From Nymphaea colorata (taxonomy: Eukaryota; Streptophyta; Magnoliopsida; Nymphaeales; Nymphaeaceae), in assembly GCF_008831285.2 (NCBI RefSeq), contig NC_045142.1:11422716-11486715 (forward strand): a stretch of 64,000 nt of DNA, written 5' to 3'. The notes below the pieces were generated by a model, which worked only from the letters and a program-made list of their open reading frames with translations, ran no database searches and was not told where the DNA came from. This document shows, piece by piece, positions 1 through 11,269 of this stretch (positions within the stretch are counted from its first letter, which is position 1; each line of letters starts with the position of its first letter). The translations under genes were made by a program, and so were the position numbers.

Positions 1-879
1 TACACCAAAAAAGAAAGAGGGTGGGAGTTGCGGTATTTTAGAAGTTATTTAAAAAATATATATATCGTTTTAGTTTTTTAACGTTTTTCAGTTTTCTTTT
101 TTGTCTACAAATGTTTCTCTTTTTCTATATACCAGGAGCATTTTGGTCATTAAACATACTGACATGCACCGGCGTGCACATATTACCAGCTCCACGTACA
201 CATGCCTTTGTTTTGATGATCCGTCATGGATCAGGAGGTGACCTTTGGATGGACATGTGTCTCAGCTCAGTGTAAGGTTGGATCAGAGAGCTACTGTCTA
301 GCTTTGAATGAGTTCATCACCTGCACGGTCATTGGTCAAGGATGCCTCATTCATTCACACTTGTTAAGTCGACAGGTGTAGACAGGTGTAGGCTGAAGGC
401 GCCATTATGAGAGTTCTTCACATCATCATTAAGAATACTTGAAATGGGAGATACCTAATGTACCATTGATTGCTGAGAAAAAACATGACAATCGGTTGCA
501 AGAGATGGCTGGCGACGGAAGATTGCTGATGAAAATAACGCGGTGTCATTCAGATTCTAAGCAAGAGACCGTCTTCCACGTTGTTCATCTTGATGCCGTG
601 GACTTGTCTTTATGATGGCAGCTTTATCACTTAGATCATGTTGCTCAGGTTGCCCTCTTGAGTGTTCGTCAAATAAGATGTCACACCCTTCACTGTTCGG
701 TTCAAAACAAAGGTAGTCTTCATGCCGGCTGCCGTATGCAAGGATATTAAGTACATAGCAAGGTTCTTGGTTGAAACTTGTTCCGTTTTGAAGTGGTTGA
801 AAACTTGGAGTGACATTAACAGACAAAAACCTTCAAACATAGTCTGGTTGAAAATCAATAATATTTTAATTTTGTAGGT
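1..879. other. Unassigned intergenic sequence
   Basis: No gene or element is recognised here. Overlapping minus-strand reading frames of 75 and 89 codons cover about 557-858, just downstream (in minus sense) of a copia integrase remnant, but their translations do not match a copia domain I know. They may be decayed element sequence. Confidence 0.4.
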
Positions 880-1200
880 GATTTTTGATTCAAGTTGATA
901 TAGTTGGCAAATGATTAATAATGTATATTGCAGCCTGAAAGGCTTTTACACAAGCTTTTTTGTGCATTTTAGCATCAATCGTCTCCTACTTAAACTATGC
1001 CGGTTTTTACTCTCAACGATGCCATGCTGTTCAGTAGTTTGTGGGCATGAGAACCAATAAGGTTTTCCATGAGATTCAAGATATTTTGCAAATCTTTTAT
1101 CACAAAACTTACCCCCATTGTCGGATTGAACAATTCTATTGGAAGCACTTAATTGCTTTCCAACCATTATTTTGAAATTCAGAGCATTTATGTGCCTCTA
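880..1200 (-). pseudogene. Ty1/copia integrase remnant
   Basis: The minus-strand frame at 946-1167 carries the copia integrase core signature: QSDNGGKF around the second catalytic Asp, then a CPQT-(x)n-G-V/I-VE-x-KNR stretch that leads to the catalytic Glu. This is the part of pol that inserts element cDNA into the chromosome. Only about 100 residues are left; there is no reverse transcriptase or LTR nearby, and the frame closes at both ends. It is a dead fragment, probably truncated by later insertions. The family call is firm; the edges are approximate. Confidence 0.75.
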
Positions 1201-2306
1201 CTTGGCCTTTGGTAGAGGGAAAATCCATAGAGAGACTCGAGTGATTATACATCCACAAGCAATAAAACCTAGGGCAGGAGTCAACACATCCATATGAAGA
1301 ACTTCCAAAAACTTTGACACGTGAAAGTTAGAGGGATAGAGAAAGAAAGAGGGAAAGTAATAAGTTTCTTTAAACGAAATCCCTTGTCTTCATTGTAACT
1401 CTTGTAAAAACAATTTGACTTTTATATACTATCTGATCTCCTTGTGATTAATGGCTTAGGTGATTCACATCAAGCCTGGTGTGTGATGAGTCTTTAATTA
1501 TGCAAAGACTTCGCCAGGACCTTGCTCGGCTGCCTTGGGCCATCCTCATGGATGACTCAAGTATTCTTTTTATTAAAAAGAAGGCATTAGGCTGGCCCTA
1601 TGCCTTTTCGAGACAGAGAAGAGGTGGATGCGTCTTCCCCAACGGCCACTTCCCCGCTGCCCGTCCTCTTGCCGGTGGAATGCCGCTGGTATGTCAAGTC
1701 GTGAAAATAAGTTTTATTTGATTTATCTACTACTACCCATACAAATGAAAAATCAACAAATGACTACTACCTGTCCTAGTTGATGTTTGTGACGGCTACT
1801 CCTAGGGATGCTTTACACCTAGTATCTTAAGGCCAACTGGTGTAAGATTTGTTGGCTCAACGTTTGTTACAAGGATGCAATAGAAAGTCTAAGGTGTTGA
1901 TATTGCACATGGTTAGGGCTTCACATAACTATGGATATCATATTAGGAGTTATTAGTTCGTCTAGAAACAATTTAGGTCATAGGTTATGCATTGCATTGA
2001 GCCTAGCTAGCTGGTTGAGTTGCACGAAGTTATTTAAAGAGAGTATAGGTTATTTAGGGTTTTGTTTTAGATAGATTAGGTCATACTCTAGTGTAATGTC
2101 TACTTTTTTTTCTTGTGTCTCAATGTTTATACAGGTTCATGCACTGAATTAGCAACGGCATCCTAAGAGAAAAGTCAGTGGATACATAGAACATCCCTTG
2201 TGAGTTTTCATGCTCTATTTTTAGTTTGTTCTTGTTGAACTCGTCAGTAGAACTGCGTTCATTGAGATATGTTGTCTTATATCTTGATTCTAGGTGTGTG
2301 TAGTTA
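1201..2306. other. Unassigned sequence up to the chromovirus LTR
   Basis: No protein family is recognised. An 80-codon plus-strand frame at 1,479-1,721 has no recognisable domain and no supporting context, so I do not call it a gene. Confidence 0.4.
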
Positions 2307-4105
2307 TGTCACGACCCAAGTTTTGAAACAATTTTTTTTTCTTGTAAAAAAAGGAAAATGTAGATATATTGTGAAATGAACATCAAGTCTTTAAAAGTCA
2401 AATCAAATCTTCCGTAATGACCAAAGCATAAATAGATTCAATGAGAAGAACGGTGTCATAAGAACCCATGTACATGCCAAAGAAAAGATAACAATGACTC
2501 AATAGAAATAAATTCTCAAAAAATCCCAGAGTCGACTCACTGCTAAGATCACCAATGCTAGTCCATTGCAAAATTAAGGGTGTCCTTCCAAAAGCCAATA
2601 TTCAATCAAGAACTACCTATAGACATAGAACGGAAAATGAGTAGAGTCAGACTGCTCGGAGTATGGAGATATCCAACAAGAGGTGCAGCACGGTTCGGCA
2701 AAATAGATATACAGTTATATCAAACAAAAACCAGTATGCAGCTCATGACCACCACATGTGAACTGAAACCTTAAGCATTACCAAAGTTAAACTTACTACC
2801 ACAAAAGTAGTAACATGACCCATTATGGTTTGCAATAATGCACCAATAGTTTAACAACCACGGTCATAGTGACAAGAATCAGCAGAAATTCATGTGGGCA
2901 CAAACACAGGCATAACAAAATCAATTGTCACTAAGCAGTCCATAAAGACCAATGGTAATAAGCAGTGAAGCCTCTTGAGATATCCTAGAGTGCCATTATA
3001 GCCGCAATGTCCAACCTCCCAACCTTAACCCAAGTGGTAGACCAGCCCTTCTTGGCACCCGGGTTGAGGGACTAAGAGATGCCTTTCTCTCCAACACAAA
3101 CAGAAACATAATCTCTAGCCCTTGTGCCACCGAATACCCCATAGGCAGTCTGGTGCAGACGGAGGAATGGGCAGCCACACTGAGCTCATGCAACCCCATA
3201 ACCTCCTGAAACAAACCAACCTCCAGACTCTGCTCACACTCACATGTGTCATAGCATAAGACATATTCAATGTTCTTTCGTATATCAACAAAGGATTTGT
3301 CATATCAAAACATATTCTAGTATTCCTCATGGAATCCAGCCTTGAGCACAATTCTCAAGATCAACAAGTTCAACTGTCTAAGAACACATTACCATACAAA
3401 ATTTTGATCAGATTGTGTTACAATGAGCATTGTTGGTCAGCAAATTTCTGGAGAGAACAATTGTTCAATTCCATTTCATTTACACCCACAATAAAACATT
3501 TTCATGAACAACATTATCAATGCTCAAATGTGCTCATAAGATTGTCAATGTGCCCCTTAATATACATATGTATAAGCAGCATTATCTTTGTCCTGGTGTC
3601 TTCATACAATTGTCATGAATACAAATAGATATGAATAATACCATCTCAATCCTAACATGCACATAAGGTTGTTAAGTATATATGTGTAAGAACAACTTTA
3701 TCTCAACTCTAACGTGCACAAATTGGTGTAGGAATATACATGTATGACAACATTTATCTTTGCTCTAATATGTACATATGATTGTCATATTGATAGGTAA
3801 AAGCAACATTATCTCATCTCTGAAATATCTATATGGTTGTCATATATATTCAAACAAGAATAGTATTGTCTCATCTTTCATATATTCATATGGTTGCCAT
3901 ACATATTCATCTAAGAACAACATTATCTTGTCTCTGATATATCTATATGATTGTCATATATATATTTAAGCAAAAAGTATTATCTCATCTATGATATATT
4001 TATATGATTATCATATACATTTAAGTAAAAATAGCATTATCTCATCTATTATATATCTATATGATCATCATATATATGTGTGTAACAATAACATTATCTC
4101 ATCTA

Positions 4106-4107
4106 TG

Positions 4108-4153
<46 letters not shown>
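4106..4153. repeat. (TA)n(TG)n microsatellite
   Basis: A TA run passes directly into a TG run within one minisatellite unit. Confidence 0.95.
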
Positions 4154-4154
<1 letters not shown>

Positions 4155-4251
4155 GACAGTATTATCTCACTCATCTATGATGTATTCATATGATTGTCAT
4201 ATATATGTGTAATAACATTATTATCTCATCCATAATATAACCATATAATTG

Positions 4252-4253
<2 letters not shown>

Positions 4254-4338
<85 letters not shown>
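4254..4338. repeat. (TA)n microsatellite, about 42 copies
   Basis: An almost uninterrupted TA run inside the 57-bp minisatellite array. It probably arose by expansion of the ATATATAT present in each unit. Confidence 0.97.
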
Positions 4339-4340
<2 letters not shown>

Positions 4341-4956
4341 AACAGACTTATTTTGTCTCTGATATATTTATATGATTGTCATATATATTCAAGTAAGAAC
4401 AATATTATCTCATCTCTGACATATCTATGTGGTTGTCATATATATTCAAGCAAGAACAATATTATCTCATCTCTAATATATCCATATAGTTGTCATACAT
4501 ATTCATGTGAGAACCCTTTTATCTCATATTTGAGATATCTATATGATTGCCATATATATTCAATTTACATGTGGATCTATGTACTTCAAGTGTAGTCTAC
4601 CAACACTCGAGTCTACAATTATTTTGCTACATGAGTTTTCCCTACTATGATAGCAGTAAGTAGAAGGCTAAAACATTGTTTACCCAAGTTTAATAAGCCT
4701 TTTTTTGTAGCCCCAAAATTCTCATCTGAAATTGCTGTTACCCAAAAGAAAAAAGGTGATTCTTTGGCTTCTCCATACTCTTATTGAATAACTCATTTAC
4801 TCTTTCTAGTAGTCCTACCATTCTACTCAACCACCTCTCTAATTTTAATTACAGATTTAATACTTAGTTTGACTGGTGACAATACATCATAAACATAAAC
4901 AGATAATATATGTGCGTATATTTAATTATGTTCGTTTAAAATTATAGGGCTTTACA

Positions 4957-4973
4957 TCCTTCTCCCCTTAAAA
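4957..4973 (-). other. Polypurine tract of the chromovirus
   Basis: On the minus strand it reads TTTTAAGGGGAGAAGGA and sits immediately before the LTR start TGTAAAGCCC. This is the priming site for plus-strand cDNA synthesis in LTR retrotransposons and fixes the LTR edge. Confidence 0.75.
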
Positions 4974-4974
4974 G

Positions 4975-5381
4975 AAATTTTGTCCTCAAAATTTGCACAT
5001 ACCTTATTCAAATAACTGAGGATAATTCTTCTTCATGTCATTTTCAGGCTTCAAAGTGCATCTTTTGGTTGTGTGATGTTGCCATTCCACCTTTACGAAT
5101 GAAATTTACTTTGTTCATAGCACACGTTCCTTCTCATCTATGATTCGAAGTGGCCGTTTCTCTAGTGTCATATTTTCTTGTAAATCTACCTTTTCATAGT
5201 TTATCACATATGAAGGATCTAAAACATAGCTCCGTAGCATTGACACATGGATTACGGGATAGAGATGACTATTTTGTGGTGGAAGTGCAATTCTATATGT
5301 TACATTTCCAATCTTCTCCAAAATTTCAAATGGTCCAATGTACCTTGGACTAAGTTTTCCCTTATTTCCACACCAGAACAT
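4975..5381 (-). pseudogene. Integrase tail and chromodomain-like module
   Basis: The motif GKLSPRYIGPFEILEKIG marks the integrase C-terminal domain. After HVSMLRSYVLDPSYVI and a stop comes a decayed stretch with VKVEWQHH and a final NYPQLFE, matching the chromodomain-like end of chromovirus pol. In living elements this module directs integration to particular chromatin. Confidence 0.75.
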
Positions 5382-6302
5382 GCTTTTTGTTGGTGAAATT
5401 TTGATGAAAAATGTTCTCCTTCTTCAAAAGCCAACTCTCTCTGTCGTTGGTCGACATAACTCTTCTCACAACTATGAGTAGACAAAAGCTTCTTTCTAAT
5501 CATGTTAACTTGATCGGTATAATGTTAAATGACTAATGGTTCTTCAATCTTGTCACCACCAATCTTAGTCTAAATAGTTGGTGGTCGACATGGTCAACCA
5601 TAGAGAGTTTCAAATGGAGTCATTTCAATACTGGAGTGATAGCTATTACTATAAGCAAGTTCAACCAACTTCACATGTTGCCTCATTCACCATTCCATTT
5701 GAGCACACAATCCCTTAACATGTCCTCTAGTGTCTGGATGGTTTGTTCTGATTATCTATCGGTTTGGGGATAAAATGTTGTGCTCAATTTCAGCTTTATT
5801 CCTAAAGCTTCATATAGCCTTTCCCAAAAAAATAGATGTGAATCTTCGATCCCTATCTGAAATTATTAATTTAGGAATCCCATAGAGTTTTAACAATTTC
5901 TTCAACGTATAAGTCGACTAGGCTTTCAAGTGATTGTAAAATTTTGATGGGTAAGAAGTGTGTAGGTTTTGTTAGGTGGCCCACCACTATCCAAATAACA
6001 TCATATTGTCGTCAAGTACGTGGTAACACTACTACGAAATCTATGGTGATGTCTTTCTATTGTCACTGAGGAATTTCAAATTGTTGCATCAGACCACCAG
6101 GTTTCTGATGTTCCACTTTAACTTGTGGGCAGACCAAACATCGTGACATGAATTCAGCAATTTCTTTCTTCACTCCTGGCCACCAAAAGTTCTTCATTAT
6201 ATTTTGGTACATCTTAGTGCTTTCAGGATATATGGTGTATCTTGTTTTGTGTGCCTCGTCTAGCATCTTATTTCTCACTTTTACATCATTCGACACCCAC
6301 AA
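5300..6302 (-). pseudogene. Integrase remnant (Ty3/gypsy)
   Basis: The frame at 6,063-6,302 contains the integrase zinc-binding module: H at HKTRYTIYPESTKMY, FWWPGVKKEIAEFMSRCLVCPQVK, giving the HHCC pattern. The catalytic core at about 5,500-6,060 survives only in pieces with stops. The C-terminal part (AFEEGEHFSSKFHQ, similar to the GDHVFLKVSP region) lies at 5,300-5,503. Confidence 0.8.
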
Positions 6303-7015
6303 TGTACTATTAAACCATATAGATTCATCACCATCTGAGTTTCTTCTTTCTCAAACTCAAGCACTAACTTCGCGTATTCAGGACTCACTTTTTGCTTCCC
6401 AATAATTTTCCCAAGAAACTTATCTCTGATCATTGCAACACACTTCACATTTCCATTATCATCTTGCATTGGATGCCAATGTATAAGATCTTCTATTATC
6501 TTCCGTATATGAAGTAATAGTCCACAAGCCTTAGCAGGAGTTTTTCTACTGAATACATCAGCAACTACATTAGCCTTGTTGGGATGATACTTTATTTGAA
6601 AGTCATAATCTTTTAGGTACTCCAACCATCTCCTTTGTCTTAGATTCAAATTTTTCTATGAAAACAGATACTTGAGAGATTTATGATCAGAAAATACCTC
6701 AAATTCTACATCATAAAGATAATGTCTCAACATCTTTAGTGCAAACACCTCCACTCCCAACTCTAGGTCATGAGTGGTATAGTTTTTCTCACGTGTTATA
6801 AATTGCTTAGAGGCATATGCTATCACTTTTTCTTCCTGCATAAGCACCGCACCATAACCAGTCCCTAATGCATCTATGTAAATTGTGAACTCTTTTTGCC
6901 CTTTTGGTAAGGCTAGAATTGGAGCATTGGTCAACTTATCCTTCAAATGTTGAAAGCTCTTCTCACATACTTCCATCCACTCAAACTTAACTCCTTTCCA
7001 TAATAGCTTCGTCAT
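6281..7015 (-). pseudogene. RNase H domain remnant (Ty3/gypsy)
   Basis: The frame at 6,656-7,015 has the fold of a Ty3 RNase H: an [16 protein letters not shown] stretch at the first catalytic position, then YASKQ and [11 protein letters not shown]. The next frame, 6,281-6,649, continues with RRWLEYLKDYDFQIKYHPNKANVVAD, the usual end of the domain. In the intact family the last motif is followed by ALSR; here it reads VFSR. A stop separates the two frames. Confidence 0.85.
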
Positions 7016-7038
7016 TGGAGCTACATTTTGGAAAAATT

Positions 7039-7801
7039 CTAAATAAACTTCCTATAATAACCAGCTAAACCAAGAAAACTTTTAATTTTTGTCATATTAG
7101 TTGGTGCATTCCATTGTTGAATAGCTTCAATCTTTGCTGGATCAACTAACACACCATCCCTTGAGATGATATGCCCCAAGAAATTTACACTGTCTAGCCA
7201 AAACTCATGCTTCAAGTACTTGGCAAAGAGTTTGTTTTGTCTCAATTTCTCTAACACTAGCTCAAGGTGTAAGGCATATGTTGGTTCACACTCAGAGTAT
7301 ATCAACACATAATCAATAAACATATGACAAAATTGTCTAAGTACTCATGAAAGATCTAATTCATAAGACTCGTAAAGGCTGTCAATGCATTACTAAGTCC
7401 ATAACTCGAAACTCTTAATGTCTATATCATGTGTGAAAGGCTGTTTTGGGAATGTCTTCTTCTTTTATCTGCAATTGATGGTATCCTGATCTCAGGTTAA
7501 TTTTAGAAAATACATTTGCATTTTTCAATTGATTGAATAAATCCTCAATTCTTGGTAATGGGTATTTGTTCTTGATTGTGACTGCATTGAACTATCTTTC
7601 TTTTTCACAGATGGAACTAGTGCACCCTAGGGTGAAACACTTGGTCGGATGAAGCTCTTACCTGCAAAGACTTGAATATACTTCTTCAGCTCTTCTAATT
7701 CTACTGGTGCCATATGGTATGGAGTTTTAGATATTAGAGTCATTGTAGTTATCAATTCAATCTCAAACTCTATATCTCTCAACGGGGGTAATCCTGGCAA
7801 G
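7039..7801 (-). pseudogene. Reverse transcriptase remnant (Ty3/gypsy)
   Basis: The part at 7,330-7,801 translates in pieces to the N-terminal half of a Ty3-type reverse transcriptase (LPGLPP, then IRPSVSP and VKKKD motifs) with several stops and frameshifts. The intact frame at 7,039-7,323 holds the palm end and thumb: NFLGHIISRDGV and [12 protein letters not shown]. The active-site motif, normally F/Y-x-D-D, reads FIDY here, so the second catalytic Asp is lost. Enzyme activity is excluded. Confidence 0.85.
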
Positions 7802-9059
7802 TGCTTGCATCACCAAAATTTATTTTGGTCTATGGAATGATTTAGAAAAATGAGGGTTTTATTTTGAAATGAGAGAGAAATGACGCACCCGTCGGCATGA
7901 GGTAGGTCCGACCATTCCCAACGCCTCCATTGGGGGTAACCCGACTAAGAACAAGCCTCTTGCTTTGCACATTCTGATATTTAAAATCTTATCTTAAATC
8001 TTATACGCATGTGTGCTTTTAGTCTAAATAAAAAATTTTTAGACATACTGAGACAAATTTTGAAATGATTAAAATATGGTTTGGTTTAAAAAAAGTGGTG
8101 GTGCCCTCAAGTCTAAAACTGTGGTCTTAAGCATTAACAAACCCTTAATAATTAGTAACTTTAGAAACTTGAGATTGAATTGTTGGAATAGCCAAATAGC
8201 ATAGAAAACATATTGTCTAAAAGAGACACTTGTATGATCATTTGAGTTCTTTAAATATTGTCACTAGAATTCAACTAGAGGATAACTTGTATTTGAAGAT
8301 AGTTGTCAAAATAAAGTTTTTAATTTGCTTGAGGAAGTATGATCAGGAACATATTTGTAAATTACTTATTTTGCAAACCATAGCTTCAACTTGTTATGCT
8401 TTGCAAAAACAGGTTTTTCAAGTTTTGTTTGAAAATAAGATATCAAAATAGGTAGATGATGACCATAGTTCTTGTTCATCATAGGGCCAAAGAGAGAGAT
8501 TTTGTAATATAGCAAATATCAAAATAATATGTTGAAAACAATGAAGATTTGATATTTACAACAAGAAAATATTATAATTTGTATGGGTGTTTCTCTTGAA
8601 TTTTAAATAAGTTTCAAGATTTTGCCTTAATTTGACTATCACCTGATTAGGGCTTGATCTTATCTTACTTAAGCTTCTTAGAGATGTGCTTTTGAGCATT
8701 CGTGATTCCTATAAGTGATTGTGCATGCATGATTACATAAATTCTATATGCACAACAAAAAAAAATCATTCCTACTATAACTATAACATACATTTGTTGA
8801 GCAATGAAAATAAAAAATTTGATATAAATTGATAGTGGTAAGATTTCATCTAGCGAGCAAGGGTGTATTGAAAATATACGTGGGCCAATGGAATGCTGGA
8901 AAAATAATTGAGAAAAATATGAAAGATAGTTTTGTAATTTGAAAAAATTGAAAATGACTTGCCCAATACAAATTAACATGGACATCAAACATGTTTGGGT
9001 GTTTCCCGGATTGGACATGCCCCAATCTCAAAATGATATAAATAGAAAAATAACTCACC

Positions 9060-9540
9060 CTAAATCCTCAAACCATCAAAATAGAGAATTAGATAGAGAA
9101 ATGAAAAGATGAATATATGATGAGCAATCAAGAATATGTAGAGAAAAATTAAAAGAAATGAAGAGAAAAATAAAAATTCGTGGAGAGAAATAAAGATGAA
9201 AGAGGGAGAGAAAGAGAGAGATATTTGAGGGAGAAAAAATTAAATGAGAGAGAAATGAGAAGAATAATAAAATAAAAAAGAGAAATAAAGGTGAGAAATT
9301 AAAACGAGAGAAACATAAGTTAAAATGATAGAGAAAAGTTAAAAATGAGAGAAATAAACATTAAAATGAAAATGAGAGGAGTAAAGAATGAGAGAAAAAG
9401 AAGTTAAAATGAAAGAGATGAAAGTTAAAATGAAAGAAAAACGAGTTAAAAGAGACAAACGAGTTAAAAGAAATGAAGAAGAAAGTTAAAATGATAAAAA
9501 GATAAGTTAAAAAGAGAGGAAAAATGATCTTGAGAAAATT
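9060..9540 (+). repeat. Purine-rich tract with short GA/AGTTAAAATGAGA repeats
   Basis: For about 480 bases the plus strand is nearly free of C. It consists of degenerate units such as GAGAGAAATAAAG and AGTTAAAATGAAAGAGA. The same tract occurs at the equivalent place of the right LTR. Confidence 0.85.
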
Positions 9541-9894
9541 GTTTGTCTTAGCAATGCACCTGGATTTTCAAGGAGAATTCTTAGCTCCGGAGAGACTGTA
9601 GACCTTCATAAGCTTGTTATGAAGAAAATAGACAAGAAAATGATAGAAAGAAAAGTCTTAAATACCTTTAATGGGTTGGAGATGCTCATTAAGATCCATC
9701 ATAAGCTCCTCCAAGGTTTCCTCTTGTTGGAAATGAAGGTTTCAAGTTTAGCATTAGGAGAGCCAAACAAGAAAAATTGTACAATAAGAAGAAGAGAAAT
9801 AAGAAGAAAAGAAGAAACCTAGAAGAGGAGAAAGAAAATTCAAAGGCTCGAAATGATTATAGATTTTCCATGTTAAATGAGAGAAATGGGGAGG

Positions 9895-9902
9895 TATTTA
9901 TA
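9895..9902 (+). promoter_or_regulatory. Candidate LTR TATA box
   Basis: TATTTATA lies in GGGGAGGTATTTATAGAAAA. The same box is kept in the right LTR (15,833-15,840) and, reversed, in the solo LTR (CATTTATAGAGAG near 48,918). Conservation among three diverged copies supports a promoter role. Confidence 0.45.
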
Positions 9903-10019
9903 GAAAAAGAGGACTCAAGGGCATTGTGGTCCGTTTTTAAAATGAAATTAGTCATTATTGGCTTAAAATAATCTAAAAACGCTAAGAGGGTCAAATCTAT
10001 CCAAAAATATGTTCACTAA

Positions 10020-10345
10020 GGAGTTGACCATGCCAAGGGGCAGTTTGCCGCCCCCCCCCCCCCCCCCCCTCGAAGGGTTGCCCAACCTAGGTCTGGCCCA
10101 CTATTAGGCCTAGATAGGCCGAGCTGGACAGCCATAGGCTTATTCTAACTTGTGTTGGCCGGTCGCAGGCCTAGCCTGGTCGGCTATAGGCCTAGCCTAG
10201 TCGGACGAGGCCTGGCAAAAGGTCGTGCCTGGTCGTGCCAGGCTGGCTAAGGAAGTACCTGACCGGCCAGGGCCCTGCAAGTCATGCCTGCCCCGGCCTA
10301 GATTTGCCAAACCAGGCTTGGTCAGCCTGCCATGTTGGTTGTGGG
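10020..10345 (+). repeat. GC-rich cluster of GGCC/CTGGCC-type repeats with a 19-base poly-C
   Basis: A run of 19 C at 10,051-10,069 is followed by short degenerate units around AGGCCTAG, GCCGAGCTGG and GTGCCTGGCC. It contrasts sharply with the AT-rich surroundings. The same cluster, enlarged, lies at 15,890-16,501. Confidence 0.85.
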
Positions 10346-10479
10346 CCCCACAAAGGGTATTTCGATATTTTTATGAAAAAGTAAGGTTATTTTTTTGAAA
10401 TGAAAGGATATTTCGAGAAAACCAAGAGTATTTTGAGATATTTGCAGAAAATCATGAGTATTTTCATAATCATGAATTA

Positions 10480-11040
10480 GAAATTATTAGTATTTGAGAA
10501 ATTATCATAATGTTTCGATACTTGGACTGGGAATGATCTATGCTTGTATTTCGATCTGAAATTGGATCCAGCTCACTGATATGTACCTGGATCAAAAGTT
10601 TAGATAAAAAATAATATATTTGGATTTGGATTTGGAATTTTAATCTAAATCTCACATTGGGTTCTGAATCTCAGATTTAGATTTGGGTTAAGGTAAAAAA
10701 CATAGAATCGAATCTAAATTTGGATCAAGATCAAAAATTTGGAAGAGAACAAGGATGTGGATATAGACTTTGGATCTTGGGTTTGGATTGGTCTGAATTA
10801 ATATGAAGGCAGAAATTGGGATCAAATGAGCCCATAATTGAGATTTGGATCAGGGTTTAGATCTAAAGTTTTGTTGTAGATTCCTTTTTAGAATTTGGAT
10901 TTGGATATGAATCCATTTGTATGTGGTTTGAATATGGGATAAATTTTGGATCTAGATTTGGATCTATGACTCTGTTTTGGATCTAGGGCTGGGATTTGGA
11001 TCTTGATTTGGATCTGGGGATTTTTTTAGACTTCTATATG
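10480..11040 (+). repeat. Degenerate GGATTT/GGATCT hexamer-based repeat
   Basis: Dozens of loosely spaced GGATTTGGATCTGG words occur. A reverse, shorter version (ATCCAAAATCCAA words) lies at 48,100-48,180 in the solo LTR, so it is part of the LTR family and not random. Confidence 0.75.
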
Positions 11041-11269
11041 AGTTTTTGAACCAAATTCTAGTTTGAATTATAGAATAAGTGTAAATTAAGATTGGGTTTT
11101 GTGTCAAAAGTCTGAATAGATCGAAATAAGTCCCAAATATAAAAATTGACCATAATTAAGAGAAACTGAAGTCTTTGATGCTGAAAATCCTTGAAGGTTG
11201 TTGTAAAGTTATCATAAAATGTTCAAAAAGTGCTAAACAGAGAATTTTGAAAATTTTGGGGTGATTACA

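Larger units (their letters stand above)
3540..4565. repeat. 57-bp tandem repeat (minisatellite) inside the LTR
   Basis: Units carry a TTGTCATATATATTCA...ATTATCTCATCTCTGATATATC core. Successive TTGTCAT/TTGCCAT starts at about 3,837, 3,894, 3,951, 4,008 and 4,065 are exactly 57 bp apart. More diverged units extend left to about 3,540; clean units resume at 4,340-4,560 after the TA expansion. Short open frames over this stretch (3,778-3,969; 3,991-4,212; 4,353-4,595) only reflect that 57 is divisible by three. Confidence 0.9.
2307..4956 (-). repeat. Long terminal repeat of a Ty3/chromovirus element (3' LTR)
   Basis: On the minus strand the repeat starts TGTAAAGCCC directly after a polypurine tract at 4,957-4,973 and can be followed to GGGTCGTGACA at 2,307. 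The two ends are imperfect inverted copies of each other (TGT...ACA), as expected for LTR tips. The length would be about 2,650 bp. The LTR is swollen by a 57-bp minisatellite and long TA/TG runs at 3.5-4.6 kb. The matching 5' LTR is absent, because pol is cut off at 7,801, so the inner end is inferred from tip motifs only. Confidence 0.6.
4957..7801 (-). mobile_element. Ty3/gypsy chromovirus-type pol, truncated and dead
   Basis: Read on the minus strand the order is reverse transcriptase, RNase H, zinc-binding integrase N-terminus, integrase C-terminus and a chromodomain-like tail. This is the Ty3/gypsy order, and the tail suggests the Del/Tekay-type chromoviruses. Every domain is broken by stops or frameshifts. 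The start of the reverse transcriptase is cut at 7,801, in a conserved LPGLPP motif, where the long-LTR element begins. Gag, protease and the 5' LTR are missing. Confidence 0.85.
7802..11269 (+). repeat. Left LTR of the LARD-like element
   Basis: It starts TGCTTGCATC and ends TTTTGGGGTGATTACA at 11,269. The end is set by comparison with the solo LTR near 48 kb, which ends TTTGGGGTGATAACA exactly where host copia sequence resumes. The length is about 3.47 kb. Block order: conserved head, unique AT-rich part, purine tract 9,060-9,540, TATA box 9,895, poly-C and GC-rich cluster 10,020-10,345, GGATTT-rich block 10,480-11,040, tail. Confidence 0.65.

Noticed and set aside
557-858. Frames downstream of the copia integrase remnant as reverse transcriptase
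   Set aside because: No copia motif seen; similarity not convincing.
3540-4565. Possible CRISPR array because of regular spacing
   Set aside because: Units are contiguous and similar throughout with no distinct spacers; eukaryotic minisatellite.
3778-4595. Three frames rich in Ile-Tyr-Leu-Tyr-Asp-Cys-His repeats
   Set aside because: Direct translation of the 57-bp minisatellite.
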